Origin: Enterobacter mori
GTDB lineage: Bacteria > Pseudomonadota > Gammaproteobacteria > Enterobacterales > Enterobacteriaceae
Assembly: GCF_025244905.1 (NCBI RefSeq)
Contig: NZ_CP104285.1
Location: 3,968,001 to 4,032,000 of the forward strand
Length of the DNA stretch: 64,000 bases
Reading direction: 5' to 3'
The notes beneath the pieces are model-generated. The model saw only the letters and a list, made by a program, of their open reading frames with translations. It was not told the origin of the DNA and did no database searches. Both the position numbers and the translations under genes were made by a program. How positions within the stretch are numbered: position 1 is the first letter of the stretch; the number at the start of each line of letters is the position of its first letter. Shown here piece by piece: positions 10,753-21,756 of the stretch.

Positions 10753-11580
10753 ATGTTAGCAGCTCAGGTCACTGATAATTCGTACAAAGGCTGGCAGGCG
10801 TCGCTTGCCCTCCAGTTTTGTCACGCTCCTGAGAAAACCCTCCTGCACTCCGCCCACCACGTCGGGCCGCTCACCGTTCAGCGTCCGTTTTACCCTGAAG
10901 GGGAAACCTGCCACCTTTACCTGCTGCACCCGCCCGGCGGGATTGTGGGCGGCGATACGCTGGACATTTCCGTTCGGCTGGATGCCAATAGCCATGCGCT
11001 TATCACCATGCCCGGCGCCAGCAAGTTCTATCGCAGCAGCGGCCCGCAGGCTCGTCTGAGCCAGCATTTTTATCTCGATGAAGATTCCACGCTGGAGTGG
11101 CTGCCGCAGGACACGATTATTTTTCCCGGCGCGAATGCCGCGCTGCGCTCCGTCTTCCACCTGAAGGCCTCCAGCACGCTGTTGGCGTGGGAGCTGTACT
11201 GCCTGGGCCGCCCGGTGATAAACGAAACCTTCAGCCACGGCACGCTGGAGAGCCGCCTTGAGGTGTGGGTGGATGATGAACCGCGCCTGATTGAGCGCCA
11301 GCACCTCAGCAACGGCGATCTCACGCCCGTCGCCGGACATCCGTGGATCGGCACGCTGCTGTTCTATCCGGCTGCCGATGATCACCTCGACGCGGTGCGC
11401 GAGCGGCTCGCGCCACTGGAAAATTATGCCGGGGCAACGCTCACCGATGGCCTGCTGTCGGTGCGTTTTCTCTCCAGCGACAACCTGATTTGCCAGCGGG
11501 TGATGCGCGATGTCTGGCAGTCGCTTCGCCCGCTTCTCACCACCAAAACCGCCTGTTCGCCGCGTATCTGGCAGACATAA
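10753..11580 (+). CDS. ureD: Urease accessory protein UreD
   Basis: UreD is the scaffold that binds apo-urease and, with UreF and UreG, helps load CO2 and nickel into the active site. The 275-residue protein shows family landmarks such as [16 protein letters not shown] near residue 36, [12 protein letters not shown] near residue 60 and [11 protein letters not shown] near residue 85. It is the first gene of the ureDABCEJFG operon and precedes ureA by 10 nt. The 131-nt upstream region, containing a REP, should hold the operon promoter. No ureR-like activator is adjacent. Confidence 0.96.
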   Translation: MLAAQVTDNSYKGWQASLALQFCHAPEKTLLHSAHHVGPLTVQRPFYPEGETCHLYLLHPPGGIVGGDTLDISVRLDANSHALITMPGASKFYRSSGPQARLSQHFYLDEDSTLEWLPQDTIIFPGANAALRSVFHLKASSTLLAWELYCLGRPVINETFSHGTLESRLEVWVDDEPRLIERQHLSNGDLTPVAGHPWIGTLLFYPAADDHLDAVRERLAPLENYAGATLTDGLLSVRFLSSDNLICQRVMRDVWQSLRPLLTTKTACSPRIWQT

Positions 11581-11590
11581 GAGAAACGTT

Positions 11591-11893
11591 ATGGAACTGA
11601 CCCCCAGAGAAAAAGACAAGCTGTTGCTGTTTACCGCCGCGCTGGTTGCCGAGCGCCGCCTTGCGCGCGGGGTAAAGCTCAATTACCCGGAATCGGTCGC
11701 GCTGATCAGCGCCTTCATTATGGAAGGCGCGCGCGATGGCGAAACCGTCGCCTCGCTGATGGAGGCGGGCCGCCACGTCCTGAGGCGCGATCAGGTAATG
11801 GAGGGCGTCCCGGAGATGATCCCGGATATTCAGGTCGAAGCCACCTTCCCGGACGGTTCCAAGCTCGTCACCGTCCACAACCCGATCGTCTAA
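11591..11893 (+). CDS. ureA: Urease gamma subunit
   Basis: Smallest structural subunit of urease, 100 residues as expected, beginning [20 protein letters not shown]. The sequence carries [11 protein letters not shown] and the C-terminal [13 protein letters not shown] typical of the family. It forms the (alpha-beta-gamma)3 enzyme with UreB and UreC in the cytosol. The start at 11591 follows ureD by 10 nt, and ureB follows 10 nt downstream. Confidence 0.98.
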   Translation: MELTPREKDKLLLFTAALVAERRLARGVKLNYPESVALISAFIMEGARDGETVASLMEAGRHVLRRDQVMEGVPEMIPDIQVEATFPDGSKLVTVHNPIV

Positions 11894-11903
11894 GGAGCGC
11901 GTG

Positions 11904-12218
11904 ATGATCCCTGGTGAATATCAGGTCCAGCCCGGAAACGTTGCCCTCAACGTCGGGCGTGAAACTCAAAGCGTGATTGTCGAAAACCACGGCGACAGGC
12001 CGATCCAGGTCGGATCGCATTACCACTTTTACGAGGTCAACCCGGCGCTGAAGTTCGATCGGGAAGCCACCAAAGGCTACCGGCTGAACATCCCGTCGGG
12101 CACCGCCGTGCGCTTCGAGCCCGGCCAGAAGCGGGAAGTGACGCTGGTGCAGGTCGCGGGTGCGCAGCGCATTTTCGGCTTTCGCGGCGAGGTGATGGGC
12201 GAGGTGAAACATGACTGA
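11904..12218 (+). CDS. ureB: Urease beta subunit
   Basis: The 104-residue beta subunit ([11 protein letters not shown] start) contains [20 protein letters not shown] and the [13 protein letters not shown] strand of the family. AAGGAG at 11892-11897 places the start at ATG 11904, though a GTG at 11901 is in frame. Its 3' end overlaps ureC by 8 nt, which suggests coupled translation of the two structural subunits. Confidence 0.97.
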   Translation: MIPGEYQVQPGNVALNVGRETQSVIVENHGDRPIQVGSHYHFYEVNPALKFDREATKGYRLNIPSGTAVRFEPGQKREVTLVQVAGAQRIFGFRGEVMGEVKHD

Positions 12219-13914
12219 GATTTCACGCCGGGCGTATGCCGATATGTTCGGCCCCACCACCGGGGATAAAGTGCGGCTGGCCGACAGCGAGCTGTGGATC
12301 GAAGTGGAAGACGATCTCACGATCTACGGCGAAGAGGTCAAGTTCGGCGGCGGAAAGGTGATCCGCGACGGCATGGGCCAGGGGCAGATGACCGCTGACG
12401 GCTGCGTGGATCTGGTTCTCACCAACGCGCTGATCGTCGATCACTGGGGGATCGTAAAAGCTGATATCGGTGTGAAGAACGGGCGGATCTTCGCCGTCGG
12501 CAAAGCCGGGAACCCGGACATTCAGCCCGGCGTGACGATCCCGATTGGCGCAGCAACGGAAGTGATTGCCGCCGAGGGGAAGATCGTCACCGCTGGCGGG
12601 ATCGACACCCACATCCACTGGATCTGCCCGCAGCAGGCGGAAGAGGCGCTGGTCTCCGGCGTCACCACCATGATCGGCGGCGGCACCGGACCGGCGGCGG
12701 GCACCAACGCCACCACCTGCACGCCGGGGCCGTGGTATATCGCCCGCATGCTGCAGGCTGCCGATACGCTACCGGTGAATATCGGCCTGCTCGGTAAGGG
12801 TAACGGTTCAAACCCGGATGCCCTGCGCGAGCAGATTGCCGCGGGCGCTATTGGGCTTAAGATCCACGAAGACTGGGGCGCGACGCCCGCGGCAATTAAC
12901 TGCTCGCTGGAGGTCGCTGACGAGATGGATATCCAGGTGGCGCTGCACAGCGACACGCTGAATGAATCCGGTTTTGTCGAAGATACGCTGGCGGCCATCG
13001 GCGGGCGCACTATTCACACCTTCCACACCGAAGGCGCGGGCGGCGGCCATGCGCCGGATATCATCACCGCCTGCGCTCACCCGAATATTCTGCCCTCCTC
13101 CACCAACCCGACGCTGCCCTACACGGTTAACACCATCGACGAGCACCTGGACATGCTGATGGTTTGCCATCACCTCGACGCGGATATCGCCGAGGACGTG
13201 GCCTTCGCGGAATCCCGTATTCGTCGCGAAACCATCGCCGCCGAAGACGTGCTGCACGATATCGGCGCGTTCTCGCTTACCTCGTCAGATTCGCAGGCGA
13301 TGGGCCGCGTCGGGGAAGTGATTATTCGCACCTGGCAGGTCGCACACCGCATGAAGGTCCAGCGCGGCGCGCTGCCGGAAGAGACCGGCGAGAACGATAA
13401 CTTCCGCGTGAAGCGCTACGTCGCTAAATACACCATTAACCCGGCGCTGACCCACGGTATCGCCCATGAAGTGGGATCGATTGAGGCGGGCAAGTTGGCG
13501 GATCTGGTGGTCTGGTCCCCGGCGTTCTTTGGCGTCAAACCCGCCACCATCGTCAAAGGCGGGATGATCGCCTGCGCGCCGATGGGCGACATCAATGCCT
13601 CGATCCCTACGCCGCAGCCGGTGCATTACCGCCCGATGTTTGGTGCCCTTGGCGCCGCGCGCCACGCCACGCGGCTGACGTTTATCTCGCAGGCCGCCAG
13701 TGCAAATGGCATCCCGCAGCAGCTCAACCTGCAGAGTGCCACCGCGGTGGTGAAAGGCTGCCGGACGGTAAAAAAGGCGGACATGATCCACAACGGCCTG
13801 CAGCCGAATATCACCGTCGACTCACAAACCTACGAGGTGCGCGTCGACGGTGAACTGATAACCAGCGAACCGGCGGACGTTCTGCCGATGGCACAACGCT
13901 ATTTCCTGTTTTGA
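12211..13914 (+). CDS. ureC: Urease alpha subunit (catalytic)
   Basis: Catalytic subunit that hydrolyses urea to ammonia and carbamate at a dinuclear nickel site. All metal and catalytic residues are visible: the H-x-H of DTHIHW near residues 132-137, the lysine to be carbamylated in GLKIHEDWG near 217, the histidines of LHSDTLNE and [13 protein letters not shown] near 246 and 272, the flap Cys-His of MVCHHLDAD near 319-320, and the Asp of SSDSQAMGR near 360. Length 567 is that of Klebsiella UreC. Nothing suggests inactivation. Confidence 0.99.
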   Translation: MTEISRRAYADMFGPTTGDKVRLADSELWIEVEDDLTIYGEEVKFGGGKVIRDGMGQGQMTADGCVDLVLTNALIVDHWGIVKADIGVKNGRIFAVGKAGNPDIQPGVTIPIGAATEVIAAEGKIVTAGGIDTHIHWICPQQAEEALVSGVTTMIGGGTGPAAGTNATTCTPGPWYIARMLQAADTLPVNIGLLGKGNGSNPDALREQIAAGAIGLKIHEDWGATPAAINCSLEVADEMDIQVALHSDTLNESGFVEDTLAAIGGRTIHTFHTEGAGGGHAPDIITACAHPNILPSSTNPTLPYTVNTIDEHLDMLMVCHHLDADIAEDVAFAESRIRRETIAAEDVLHDIGAFSLTSSDSQAMGRVGEVIIRTWQVAHRMKVQRGALPEETGENDNFRVKRYVAKYTINPALTHGIAHEVGSIEAGKLADLVVWSPAFFGVKPATIVKGGMIACAPMGDINASIPTPQPVHYRPMFGALGAARHATRLTFISQAASANGIPQQLNLQSATAVVKGCRTVKKADMIHNGLQPNITVDSQTYEVRVDGELITSEPADVLPMAQRYFLF

Positions 13915-13923
13915 GGAGTGATG

Positions 13924-14382
13924 ATGATCTATTTAACCCAACGCCTGGACCATGCGCATCCGATTACCGCCAGCGTCACGCTGCCGATTGACGTGCGGGT
14001 GAAAAGCCGCGCCCGCGTGGCGCTGAACGACGGACGTGAAGCCGGGCTGATGCTGCCGCGCGGCCTGCTGCTACGCGGGGGCGACCTGCTGACTACCGAC
14101 GACGGTAGCGAAGTGATTGAAGTGATCGCAGCAGCAGAGTCGGTTTCCATGGTGCGCTGCGCCGATCCGTTCCTGCTGGCTCGGGCCTGCTATCACCTGG
14201 GCAACCGTCACGTGCCGCTGCAGATCATGCCCGGCGAGCTGCGCTATCACCACGATCACGTTCTCGACGACATGCTGCGCCAGTTCGGGCTGGAAGTAAC
14301 GTTCGCTACTCTGCCGTTTGAACCGGAAGCGGGCGCTTACGCCAGCGATGCCCACAGTCATTCTCACGCTCATTCACATTAA
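13924..14382 (+). CDS. ureE: Urease nickel metallochaperone UreE
   Basis: Delivers nickel to the UreDFG-urease complex. About 152 residues, with the peptide-binding N domain (IYLTQRLDH, LPIDVRVKSRARV), the GNRHVPLQIMPGELRYHHDHVL nickel-binding segment in the middle (conserved His near residue 96), and a short C-terminal His-rich tail (HSHSHAHSH). The tail is shorter than the Klebsiella one. Three start codons follow one another at 13918 (GTG), 13921 and 13924 (ATG). The last matches the family N terminus and is best spaced from the GAGG that overlaps the ureC stop. Confidence 0.95.
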   Translation: MIYLTQRLDHAHPITASVTLPIDVRVKSRARVALNDGREAGLMLPRGLLLRGGDLLTTDDGSEVIEVIAAAESVSMVRCADPFLLARACYHLGNRHVPLQIMPGELRYHHDHVLDDMLRQFGLEVTFATLPFEPEAGAYASDAHSHSHAHSH

Positions 14383-14391
14383 GGATTCATC

Positions 14392-14931
14392 ATGCGCAAG
14401 TATTTACCCCTGCTGCTTCTGGCCTTTTCCCTTCCGGCGCTCGCCCATCCCGGCCACGGCACCGACAGCTTTCAGGCCGGTTTTCTCCACCCGCTGACCG
14501 GGCTCGATCACCTGCTGATGCTCACCGGTGCGGGCGTGCTCTCGGCGCTGAGCGGTCGCAAACTCCTGCTGCCGTTTGCCACTCTCGGGATGATGCTTGT
14601 CGGTGCGATTGCGGGCAGCCTGCTCGGCGGCTTCAGCGGCATGGAGATGCTGATTATCGCCTCGCTGGCGGTCTGCGGCGTAATGATGTTTAAAACTGAA
14701 AACCGCCTGCTGCTGGCGGTGCCTGCCCTGGCGATGTTCCACGGCTGGGCGCACGGCGTGGAGATGTCCGGCCACAGCTTCTGGCTCTTCACCAGCGGGT
14801 TTATGTTCGCCAGCGCCACGGTGCTGTGCGCCAGTTTTGCCGCAGGATTGCTGCTGCGGCGTCACGACGGTCTGCGTAAAACCTTCGGCGGCGGGCTGAT
14901 TGTCTCCGCCCTGCTGGCGCTGATGAGCTGA
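14392..14931 (+). CDS. ureJ: HupE/UreJ family membrane protein, likely nickel permease
   Basis: A 179-residue membrane protein with an N-terminal signal sequence ending in ALA (about residue 18), then HPGHG and [12 protein letters not shown], the HupE/UreJ signature with the H-x4-D pattern, and about six helices. A second His-rich motif, [10 protein letters not shown], lies near residue 118. Family members are thought to bring nickel to urease or hydrogenase. It lies between ureE and ureF and abuts ureF (ATGA-type overlap at 14931), so it belongs to the operon. The classic Klebsiella operon lacks this gene. Confidence 0.9.
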   Translation: MRKYLPLLLLAFSLPALAHPGHGTDSFQAGFLHPLTGLDHLLMLTGAGVLSALSGRKLLLPFATLGMMLVGAIAGSLLGGFSGMEMLIIASLAVCGVMMFKTENRLLLAVPALAMFHGWAHGVEMSGHSFWLFTSGFMFASATVLCASFAAGLLLRRHDGLRKTFGGGLIVSALLALMS

Positions 14932-15605
14932 TGGAGCATGCCCGCCAGCGGCTGCGCCTGATGCAGCTATCCAGCAGCAGCCTGCCGGTCGGATCGTTTA
15001 CCTGGTCGCAGGGGCTGGAGTGGGCCGTTGAGGCAGGCTGGGTCACGAACGCCGACGCGTTCAAACGCTGGCAAATCCAGCAGATGGAGCAGAGTTTTTT
15101 CTGCGTCGACCTGCCGCTGTTTATCCGTCTTTATCAGGCCTGTGAGCAACACGATCTTACAAATGCAAAACGCTGGACGGCATACCTTCTCGCCTGCCGG
15201 GAAACGCGCGAGCTGCGTGAAGAAGAGCGCAACCGCGGGGTGGCCTTTACGCGACTGATTAAGAGCTGGGAGCCGGATTGTCCGCCCGAATGGCTGCCGC
15301 TGTTTATGCAAAGCCAGCTCTGCGGCATGGCCTGGCTCGGCGTGCGCTGGGGCATTGACGCGCGCGAGCTTGCGCTGAGCCTGGGCTACAGCTGGATGGA
15401 GAGCGCGGTCATGGCGGGCGTCAAGCTGGTGCCGTTTGGGCAACAGGCGGCGCAGCAGCTCATTATCGAACTGAGCGACCACTACGCCGCTGGTTTTAAA
15501 CAGGCATTTTTACGTCGCGACGACACGCTGGGGGCTGCTACGCCGCTGTCTGCCATCGCCTCCGCGCGCCACGAAACCCAATATTCACGACTATTCCGTT
15601 CCTGA
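14931..15605 (+). CDS. ureF: Urease accessory protein UreF
   Basis: UreF joins UreD and UreG and gates GTP-dependent nickel transfer. The 224-residue all-helical protein shows [21 protein letters not shown] near residues 10-30, [14 protein letters not shown] near 86-99 and the C-terminal [20 protein letters not shown] tail. The start overlaps the end of ureJ by one base, and ureG follows 9 nt downstream. Confidence 0.96.
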   Translation: MEHARQRLRLMQLSSSSLPVGSFTWSQGLEWAVEAGWVTNADAFKRWQIQQMEQSFFCVDLPLFIRLYQACEQHDLTNAKRWTAYLLACRETRELREEERNRGVAFTRLIKSWEPDCPPEWLPLFMQSQLCGMAWLGVRWGIDARELALSLGYSWMESAVMAGVKLVPFGQQAAQQLIIELSDHYAAGFKQAFLRRDDTLGAATPLSAIASARHETQYSRLFRS

Positions 15606-15614
15606 GGAGTCAAC

Positions 15615-16232
15615 ATGGCTGATTACAAACATCCCCTGCGCGTGGGCGTGGGCGGCCCGGTGGGGTCGGGTAAAACCGCGCTGCTGGAAGCGCTCTGCAA
15701 GGCGATGCGCGACACGTATCACCTCGCGGTGGTGACCAACGATATCTACACCAAAGAGGATCAGCGCATCCTCACCGAGGCTGGCGCGCTGGCGCCGGAG
15801 CGCATCGTGGGCGTGGAGACGGGCGGCTGCCCGCATACTGCCATCCGCGAAGATGCCTCAATGAACCTGGCGGCGGTTGAAGCGCTCAGCGAGAAGTTCG
15901 GCAATCTGGATTTGATCTTCGTGGAAAGCGGTGGGGACAACCTGAGCGCGACGTTCAGCCCGGAGCTGGCGGATCTGACCATCTACGTAATCGACGTGGC
16001 CGAAGGGGAAAAAATTCCGCGCAAGGGCGGGCCGGGGATCACCAGGTCTGATTTTCTGGTGATCAACAAAACCGATCTCGCGCCGTACGTCGGTGCGTCG
16101 CTGGAGGTGATGGAGCGCGATACCAACCGCATGCGCGGCGATCGTCCGTGGACGTTTACCAACCTGAAGGCGGGTGACGGTTTAGCGACGATTATTGCGT
16201 TTCTGGAAGAGAAAGGGATGCTGCGGGTGTAG
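15615..16232 (+). CDS. ureG: Urease accessory GTPase UreG
   Basis: SIMIBI-class GTPase powering nickel insertion into urease. The 205-residue protein has the P-loop [15 protein letters not shown] (residues about 11-25), the nickel-binding Cys-Pro-His in GGCPHTAIR near residue 72, the switch/Walker-B-like [11 protein letters not shown] near 97, and the NKTDLAPYV guanine-specificity motif near residue 149. It closes the urease operon and is followed by a double REP element. Confidence 0.98.
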   Translation: MADYKHPLRVGVGGPVGSGKTALLEALCKAMRDTYHLAVVTNDIYTKEDQRILTEAGALAPERIVGVETGGCPHTAIREDASMNLAAVEALSEKFGNLDLIFVESGGDNLSATFSPELADLTIYVIDVAEGEKIPRKGGPGITRSDFLVINKTDLAPYVGASLEVMERDTNRMRGDRPWTFTNLKAGDGLATIIAFLEEKGMLRV

Positions 16233-16242
16233 TGTGGTTTAT

Positions 16243-16313
16243 TGCCGGGTGGCGGCTTCGCCTGACCCGGCCTACGGTTTTGTAGGCCCGGTAAGCGCAG
16301 CGCCACCGGGCAA
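16243..16313. repeat. Double REP (BIME-like) element after ureG
   Basis: Two inverted palindromic units face each other: TGCCGGGTGGCGGCTTCGCC with CCCGGCCTAC, then GTAGGCCCGGTAAGCGCAGC with GCCACCGGGCAA. This is the usual paired enterobacterial REP arrangement. It fills nearly all of the gap between the converging ureG and tsaD genes, where it may stabilise or end transcripts. Confidence 0.9.
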
Positions 16314-16319
16314 AAAAGC

Positions 16320-17333
16320 TCACGCCTCCGGCAGTTCCGCCAGCGGCCAGCGCGGACGCACGGACACGCTCAGGTCGGACGTCGCACCGGCATTGAGCCG
16401 CACCATACCCGCGTAAGCGATCATCGCGCCGTTATCGGTACAGAATTCCGGACGCGCGTAGAACACTTCCCCGCGACGCTTTTGCATCATCTCGGCGAGC
16501 TTCGCACGCAGCGTACGGTTAGCGCTCACGCCGCCCGCCATCACCAGACGCTTAAAGCCGGTCTGATCCAGCGCGCGTTTGCACTTGATCATCAGCGTAT
16601 CCACCACCGCATCTTCAAACGCACGCGCAATATCCGCGCGGGTTTGCTCGTCGTTGTCGTTATTGCGGATAGTATTCGCTGCGAAGGTTTTCAGCCCGGA
16701 GAAGCTGAAATCCAGCCCCGGACGGTCGGTCATCGGGCGCGGGAAGACAAAGCGCCCTTCCGTTCCCTGCGACGCCATTTTTGACAGCATCGGGCCGCCA
16801 GGGTAATCCAGCCCCAGCAGCTTGGCGGTTTTATCGAACGCCTCACCGGCGGCATCGTCGATCGACTCGCCCAGCAGCTCGTACTTGCCAATGCCCGTTA
16901 CGCTAATCAGCTGCGTATGACCACCGGAGACCAGCAGCGCCACAAACGGGAATTCAGGCGGATTCTCTTCCAGCATCGGTGCCAGAAGGTGCCCTTCCAT
17001 ATGGTGAACCGGAATAGCCGGAACATCCCACGCGAACGCCAGCGAACGGCCAACGGTCGCGCCAACCAGCAGCGCGCCGACCAGGCCCGGGCCTGCGGTA
17101 TACGCCACTGCATCAATTTCTTTTGCCGTTAATCCCGCTTCTTTCAGCGCCGCCTGAATCAGGGGAACTGTTTTACGCACGTGGTCACGAGAGGCCAGCT
17201 CAGGGACGACGCCGCCGTAGTCAGCGTGCAATTTCACCTGACTATACAGCTGGTTGGCCAGAAGCCCTTTTTCGTCGTCGTAAATGGCGATGCCGGTTTC
17301 ATCGCAGGATGTTTCAATACCCAGTACACGCAT
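16320..17333 (-). CDS. tsaD: tRNA N6-threonylcarbamoyladenosine transferase subunit
   Basis: Essential enzyme that transfers threonylcarbamoyl to A37 of ANN-decoding tRNAs together with TsaB/TsaE. The 337-residue ASKHA-fold protein starts [19 protein letters not shown] and has the iron-binding HMEGH near residues 111-115. It also has [17 protein letters not shown], the phosphate-binding [10 protein letters not shown] and [12 protein letters not shown] near residue 300. It is divergent from rpsU across the rpsU promoter region, as in E. coli. Confidence 0.98.
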   Translation of the reverse strand: MRVLGIETSCDETGIAIYDDEKGLLANQLYSQVKLHADYGGVVPELASRDHVRKTVPLIQAALKEAGLTAKEIDAVAYTAGPGLVGALLVGATVGRSLAFAWDVPAIPVHHMEGHLLAPMLEENPPEFPFVALLVSGGHTQLISVTGIGKYELLGESIDDAAGEAFDKTAKLLGLDYPGGPMLSKMASQGTEGRFVFPRPMTDRPGLDFSFSGLKTFAANTIRNNDNDEQTRADIARAFEDAVVDTLMIKCKRALDQTGFKRLVMAGGVSANRTLRAKLAEMMQKRRGEVFYARPEFCTDNGAMIAYAGMVRLNAGATSDLSVSVRPRWPLAELPEA

Positions 17334-17469
17334 GACTTGTTTTACCTCGTTTCAATACCGCGCAGTGTAGAGCCTGGGCGGGTTGATGTAAAACTTTGTT
17401 CGCCCCAGGAGAAAGGCTCGTGTATACTCCTCACCCTTATTAAAGTCCCTTTCAAAATCGCATCGGTGC

Positions 17470-17499
17470 TTTACAAAGCAGCAGCATTTGCAGTAAAAT
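17470..17499 (+). promoter_or_regulatory. Probable sigma-70 promoter of rpsU-dnaG-rpoD
   Basis: TTTACA (17470-17475) and TAAAAT (17494-17499) are separated by 18 nt and lie about 70 nt upstream of rpsU. They fit a housekeeping promoter for the macromolecular-synthesis operon. More than one promoter is known for this operon in E. coli; only this one was clear here. Confidence 0.55.
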
Positions 17500-17530
17500 T
17501 CCGCACCATTTTGAAATAAGCTGGCGTTGA

Positions 17531-17785
<255 letters not shown>

Positions 17786-17789
17786 TCTG

Positions 17790-17809
17790 TTGAGGGCCAA
17801 TGCCCTCAA
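17790..17809 (+). terminator. Attenuating hairpin between rpsU and dnaG
   Basis: A perfect 8-bp stem (TTGAGGGC / GCCCTCAA, loop CAAT) follows the rpsU stop by a few bases and has no proper U run. In E. coli a partial terminator at this place lowers dnaG relative to rpsU expression; the same role is inferred here. Confidence 0.65.
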
Positions 17810-17900
17810 TTGACAGACAGAGTAGTAGTCGTAAGGCCGTGCTTCCGGAAGGAATGCGCGGCTTGTTTTCGTTTATGAGTCACTAAAAATAACGGGGCAT

Positions 17901-19646
17901 ATGGCCGGAAGAATCCCACGCGTTTTCATCAATGACCTGCTTGCCAGAACCGACATCGTCGATCTCATCGACGCGCGGGTAAAGCTAAAAAAGCAGGGCA
18001 AGAACTACCATGCGTGCTGTCCGTTCCATAACGAAAAAACCCCCTCCTTCACCGTAAACGGTGAAAAGCAGTTCTACCATTGCTTCGGCTGTGGCGCACA
18101 CGGTAATGCCGTCGATTTTTTGATGAACTACGACAAGCTCGAGTTCGTTGAAACCGTTGAAGAGCTGGCGGCGATGCATAACCTTGAAGTGCCGTATGAA
18201 GCAGGCAGTGGGCCAAGTCAGATCGAGCGCCATCAACGGCAAACGCTGTATCAACTGATGGATGGCCTGAATTCGTTTTACCAACAGTCTCTTAAGCACT
18301 CTGCGGCTGAGCCTGCGCGTCAGTATCTGAACAAGCGCGGACTGAGCGACGATGTCATTGCGCGTTTCGCTATTGGTTACGCCCCGCCCGGCTGGGACAA
18401 CGTGTTAAAGCGTTTTGGCGGCAATAGCGAAGATCGTAAGTCTCTCATCGATGCAGGCATGCTGGTCACCAACGACCAGGGACGAAGCTACGACCGCTTC
18501 CGTGAACGGGTGATGTTCCCGATCCGCGACAAGCGAGGCCGGGTAATTGGTTTTGGTGGTCGCGTGCTGGGTGATGCCCTGCCGAAGTACCTCAACTCCC
18601 CGGAAACCGATATTTTCCATAAGGGCCGCCAGCTGTACGGTCTTTATGAGGCGCAGCAGGATAATGCGGAACCTCCGCGTCTGCTGGTCGTCGAAGGCTA
18701 TATGGACGTCGTGGCACTGGCGCAGTACGACATCAACTACGCGGTTGCGTCGTTAGGTACGTCCACCACTGCCGATCATATTCAGCTGCTGTTCAGGGTG
18801 ACCAACAACGTCATCTGCTGTTACGACGGTGACCGCGCAGGACGTGACGCCGCCTGGCGAGCGCTGGAAACCGCGCTACCTTATATGACCGATGGGCGTC
18901 AGTTGCGCTTTATGTTTCTGCCCGACGGTGAAGACCCGGATACGCTGGTGCGTAAAGAGGGCAAAGCGGCGTTTGAAGCGCGGATGGAGCAGGCTCAGCC
19001 ACTCTCCACGTTTTTGTTTAACAGCCTGATGCCGCAGGTCGATTTGAGTACCCCTGACGGGCGCGCGCAGCTCAGTACGCTGGCGCTGCCGTTAATCAGC
19101 CAGGTGCCCGGCGAAACGCTGCGCATCTATCTGCGTCAGGAGTTGGGCAACAAGCTCGGCATTCTGGACGATAGCCAGCTTGAACGTTTAATGCCTAAAC
19201 AGGCTGAAAACGGTGCGGTTCGCGCCGCGCCTCAGCTAAAACGCACAACCATGCGTATACTGATAGGGTTACTGGTGCAAAACCCCGAGCTTGCTCCGCA
19301 AGTGCCGTCACTGGCGGGTTTGAACCACGAAAAATTGCCCGGACTTGGCTTATTTTCAGAACTGGTCAACACTTGTTTGTCTCAGCCAGGTCTGACCACC
19401 GGACAACTTTTAGAACATTATCGCGGCACAAAAGAGGCCGCTACCCTTGAAAAATTGTCGATGTGGGACGATATAGCAGATAAGGATATTGCAGAAAAAA
19501 CGTTCACCGACTCGCTCAACCATATGTTTGATTCGATGCTTGAGTTGCGCCAGGAAGAGTTGATAGCTCGCGAGCGCACACACGGCTTAAGCAGCGAAGA
19601 ACGCCGGGAGCTCTGGATGATTAACCAGGAACTGGCGAAGAAATAA
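17901..19646 (+). CDS. dnaG: DNA primase
   Basis: Synthesises RNA primers at the replication fork with DnaB. The 581-residue protein has the CHC2 zinc finger (HACCPFHNEKTPSF and YHCFGCGAHG, residues about 38-66) and the RNA-polymerase domain with the TOPRIM motifs VVEGYMDVVAL near 264 and CYDGDRAGRDAAW near 308. Its C-terminal helicase-binding domain begins near 440. Length equals E. coli DnaG. Expression is held low by the hairpin upstream and, in E. coli, by RNA processing after the gene. Confidence 0.99.
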   Translation: MAGRIPRVFINDLLARTDIVDLIDARVKLKKQGKNYHACCPFHNEKTPSFTVNGEKQFYHCFGCGAHGNAVDFLMNYDKLEFVETVEELAAMHNLEVPYEAGSGPSQIERHQRQTLYQLMDGLNSFYQQSLKHSAAEPARQYLNKRGLSDDVIARFAIGYAPPGWDNVLKRFGGNSEDRKSLIDAGMLVTNDQGRSYDRFRERVMFPIRDKRGRVIGFGGRVLGDALPKYLNSPETDIFHKGRQLYGLYEAQQDNAEPPRLLVVEGYMDVVALAQYDINYAVASLGTSTTADHIQLLFRVTNNVICCYDGDRAGRDAAWRALETALPYMTDGRQLRFMFLPDGEDPDTLVRKEGKAAFEARMEQAQPLSTFLFNSLMPQVDLSTPDGRAQLSTLALPLISQVPGETLRIYLRQELGNKLGILDDSQLERLMPKQAENGAVRAAPQLKRTTMRILIGLLVQNPELAPQVPSLAGLNHEKLPGLGLFSELVNTCLSQPGLTTGQLLEHYRGTKEAATLEKLSMWDDIADKDIAEKTFTDSLNHMFDSMLELRQEELIARERTHGLSSEERRELWMINQELAKK

Positions 19647-19811
19647 GTCAAAGACAAAAGTATTTAACGGCTTAAGTGCCGAATATCGATCGGGAAGCCC
19701 CCGGCAGCCGCACTGAGAGGCAGCGGCAAAAATATAAGTACGCCCTCGCTTTAAAGGTTGGCAGCCCCATCGCCGACACCAATCAAACGAAATAAGTGTG
19801 GATACCGTCTT

Positions 19812-21653
19812 ATGGAGCAAAACCCGCAGTCACAGCTGAAACTTCTTGTCCAACGCGGTAAGGAGCAAGGCTATCTGACCTATGCCGAGGTCAATGACCA
19901 TCTGCCGGAAGATATCGTCGATTCAGATCAAATCGAAGACATCATCCAAATGATCAATGACATGGGTATTCAGGTGATGGAAGAAGCACCGGATGCCGAT
20001 GATCTGTTGCTGGCTGAAACCTCCAACAACACTGACGAAGATGCGGAAGAAGCTGCTGCACAGGTACTGTCCAGCGTGGAATCTGAAATCGGGCGTACCA
20101 CTGACCCGGTCCGCATGTACATGCGCGAAATGGGTACTGTTGAACTGTTGACCCGCGAAGGCGAAATTGACATCGCTAAACGCATCGAAGACGGGATCAA
20201 CCAGGTTCAGTGTTCTGTTGCTGAATACCCGGAAGCCATCACCTATCTGCTGGAACAGTACGATCGCGTTGAGGCTGAAGAAGCTCGCCTGTCCGATCTG
20301 ATCACCGGCTTTGTCGATCCGAACGCTGAAGAAGATATGGCGCCTACCGCCACTCACGTCGGTTCTGAACTGTCTCAGGAAGAGATGGATGACGACGAAG
20401 ACGAAGATGAGGAAGAAGAAGACGACAGCGACGACGACAACAGCATCGACCCTGAGCTGGCACGTGAGAAGTTCGGCGAGCTGCGTACCCAGTACGAAGT
20501 CACGCGTGACACCATCAAAGCGAAAGGCCGCAGTCATGCCGCCGCTCAGGAAGAGATCCTGAAGCTGTCTGAAGTGTTCAAACAGTTCCGCCTGGTGCCA
20601 AAACAGTTCGATTATCTGGTGAACAGCATGCGCGTTATGATGGATCGCGTGCGTACCCAGGAACGTATCATCATGAAGCTGTGCGTTGAACAGTGCAAAA
20701 TGCCGAAGAAGAACTTCATCACCCTCTTCACCGGCAACGAAACCAGCGAGACCTGGTTCAACGCGGCTATCGCGATGAACAAACCGTGGTCAGAAAAACT
20801 GCATGATGTGAAAGACGATGTGCAGCGCGGCCTGATGAAACTTCAGCAGATCGAAGAAGAAACCGGCCTGACCATTGAGCAGGTAAAAGACATTAACCGT
20901 CGTATGTCCATCGGTGAAGCGAAAGCCCGCCGTGCGAAGAAAGAGATGGTTGAAGCGAACTTGCGTCTGGTTATCTCTATCGCCAAGAAATACACCAACC
21001 GTGGTCTGCAGTTCCTGGATCTGATTCAGGAAGGCAATATCGGTCTGATGAAAGCGGTAGATAAGTTTGAATACCGTCGTGGTTACAAGTTCTCTACCTA
21101 TGCGACATGGTGGATCCGTCAGGCGATCACCCGCTCTATCGCAGACCAGGCGCGCACCATCCGTATTCCGGTGCATATGATTGAGACTATCAACAAGCTC
21201 AACCGTATCTCCCGCCAGATGCTGCAGGAGATGGGTCGCGAGCCGACGCCGGAAGAGCTGGCCGAACGCATGCTGATGCCGGAAGACAAGATCCGTAAAG
21301 TGCTGAAGATCGCCAAAGAGCCAATCTCCATGGAAACACCCATCGGTGATGATGAAGATTCGCATCTGGGTGATTTCATCGAGGATACCACCCTCGAGCT
21401 GCCGCTGGACTCTGCCACCACCGAGAGCCTGCGTGCTGCCACGCACGACGTTCTGGCTGGCCTGACCGCCCGTGAAGCAAAAGTACTGCGTATGCGTTTC
21501 GGTATCGATATGAATACCGACCACACGCTGGAAGAAGTGGGTAAACAATTCGACGTTACCCGCGAACGTATCCGTCAGATCGAAGCAAAAGCGCTGCGTA
21601 AGCTGCGCCATCCAAGCCGCTCTGAAGTGCTGCGTAGCTTCCTGGACGACTAA
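19812..21653 (+). CDS. rpoD: RNA polymerase sigma-70 factor
   Basis: Housekeeping sigma factor, 613 residues as in E. coli. It runs from region 1.1 ([13 protein letters not shown]) through a strongly acidic non-conserved stretch (near residues 192-215), region 2 ([20 protein letters not shown] and [14 protein letters not shown]) and region 3 to region 4.2 ([20 protein letters not shown]). The start at ATG 19812 follows E. coli; an in-frame ATG 54 nt upstream would add a non-homologous tail. The 165-nt gap after dnaG carries its own regulatory signals in E. coli. Confidence 0.99.
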   Translation: MEQNPQSQLKLLVQRGKEQGYLTYAEVNDHLPEDIVDSDQIEDIIQMINDMGIQVMEEAPDADDLLLAETSNNTDEDAEEAAAQVLSSVESEIGRTTDPVRMYMREMGTVELLTREGEIDIAKRIEDGINQVQCSVAEYPEAITYLLEQYDRVEAEEARLSDLITGFVDPNAEEDMAPTATHVGSELSQEEMDDDEDEDEEEEDDSDDDNSIDPELAREKFGELRTQYEVTRDTIKAKGRSHAAAQEEILKLSEVFKQFRLVPKQFDYLVNSMRVMMDRVRTQERIIMKLCVEQCKMPKKNFITLFTGNETSETWFNAAIAMNKPWSEKLHDVKDDVQRGLMKLQQIEEETGLTIEQVKDINRRMSIGEAKARRAKKEMVEANLRLVISIAKKYTNRGLQFLDLIQEGNIGLMKAVDKFEYRRGYKFSTYATWWIRQAITRSIADQARTIRIPVHMIETINKLNRISRQMLQEMGREPTPEELAERMLMPEDKIRKVLKIAKEPISMETPIGDDEDSHLGDFIEDTTLELPLDSATTESLRAATHDVLAGLTAREAKVLRMRFGIDMNTDHTLEEVGKQFDVTRERIRQIEAKALRKLRHPSRSEVLRSFLDD

Positions 21654-21669
21654 TCGTTCCTGTTATCGA

Positions 21670-21697
21670 AAAGCTCCCTCCGGGGAGCTTTTTTTTT
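21670..21697 (+). terminator. rpoD operon terminator
   Basis: An AAGCTCCC / GGGAGCTT stem with a TCCG loop is followed by a run of nine T, 17 nt after the rpoD stop. This is a textbook intrinsic terminator. Confidence 0.93.
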
Positions 21698-21756
21698 GCG
21701 GATTTTCCGCAGAGTACAAAAATTGGTAGGGGTAGCCGCTCTAACATGCAATTGTA

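Noticed and set aside
19923..21611. Long open frames opposite to rpoD
   Set aside because: Antisense shadows of a highly conserved gene; the same explanation holds for those opposite glnE, ureC, the tape measure gene and FI.
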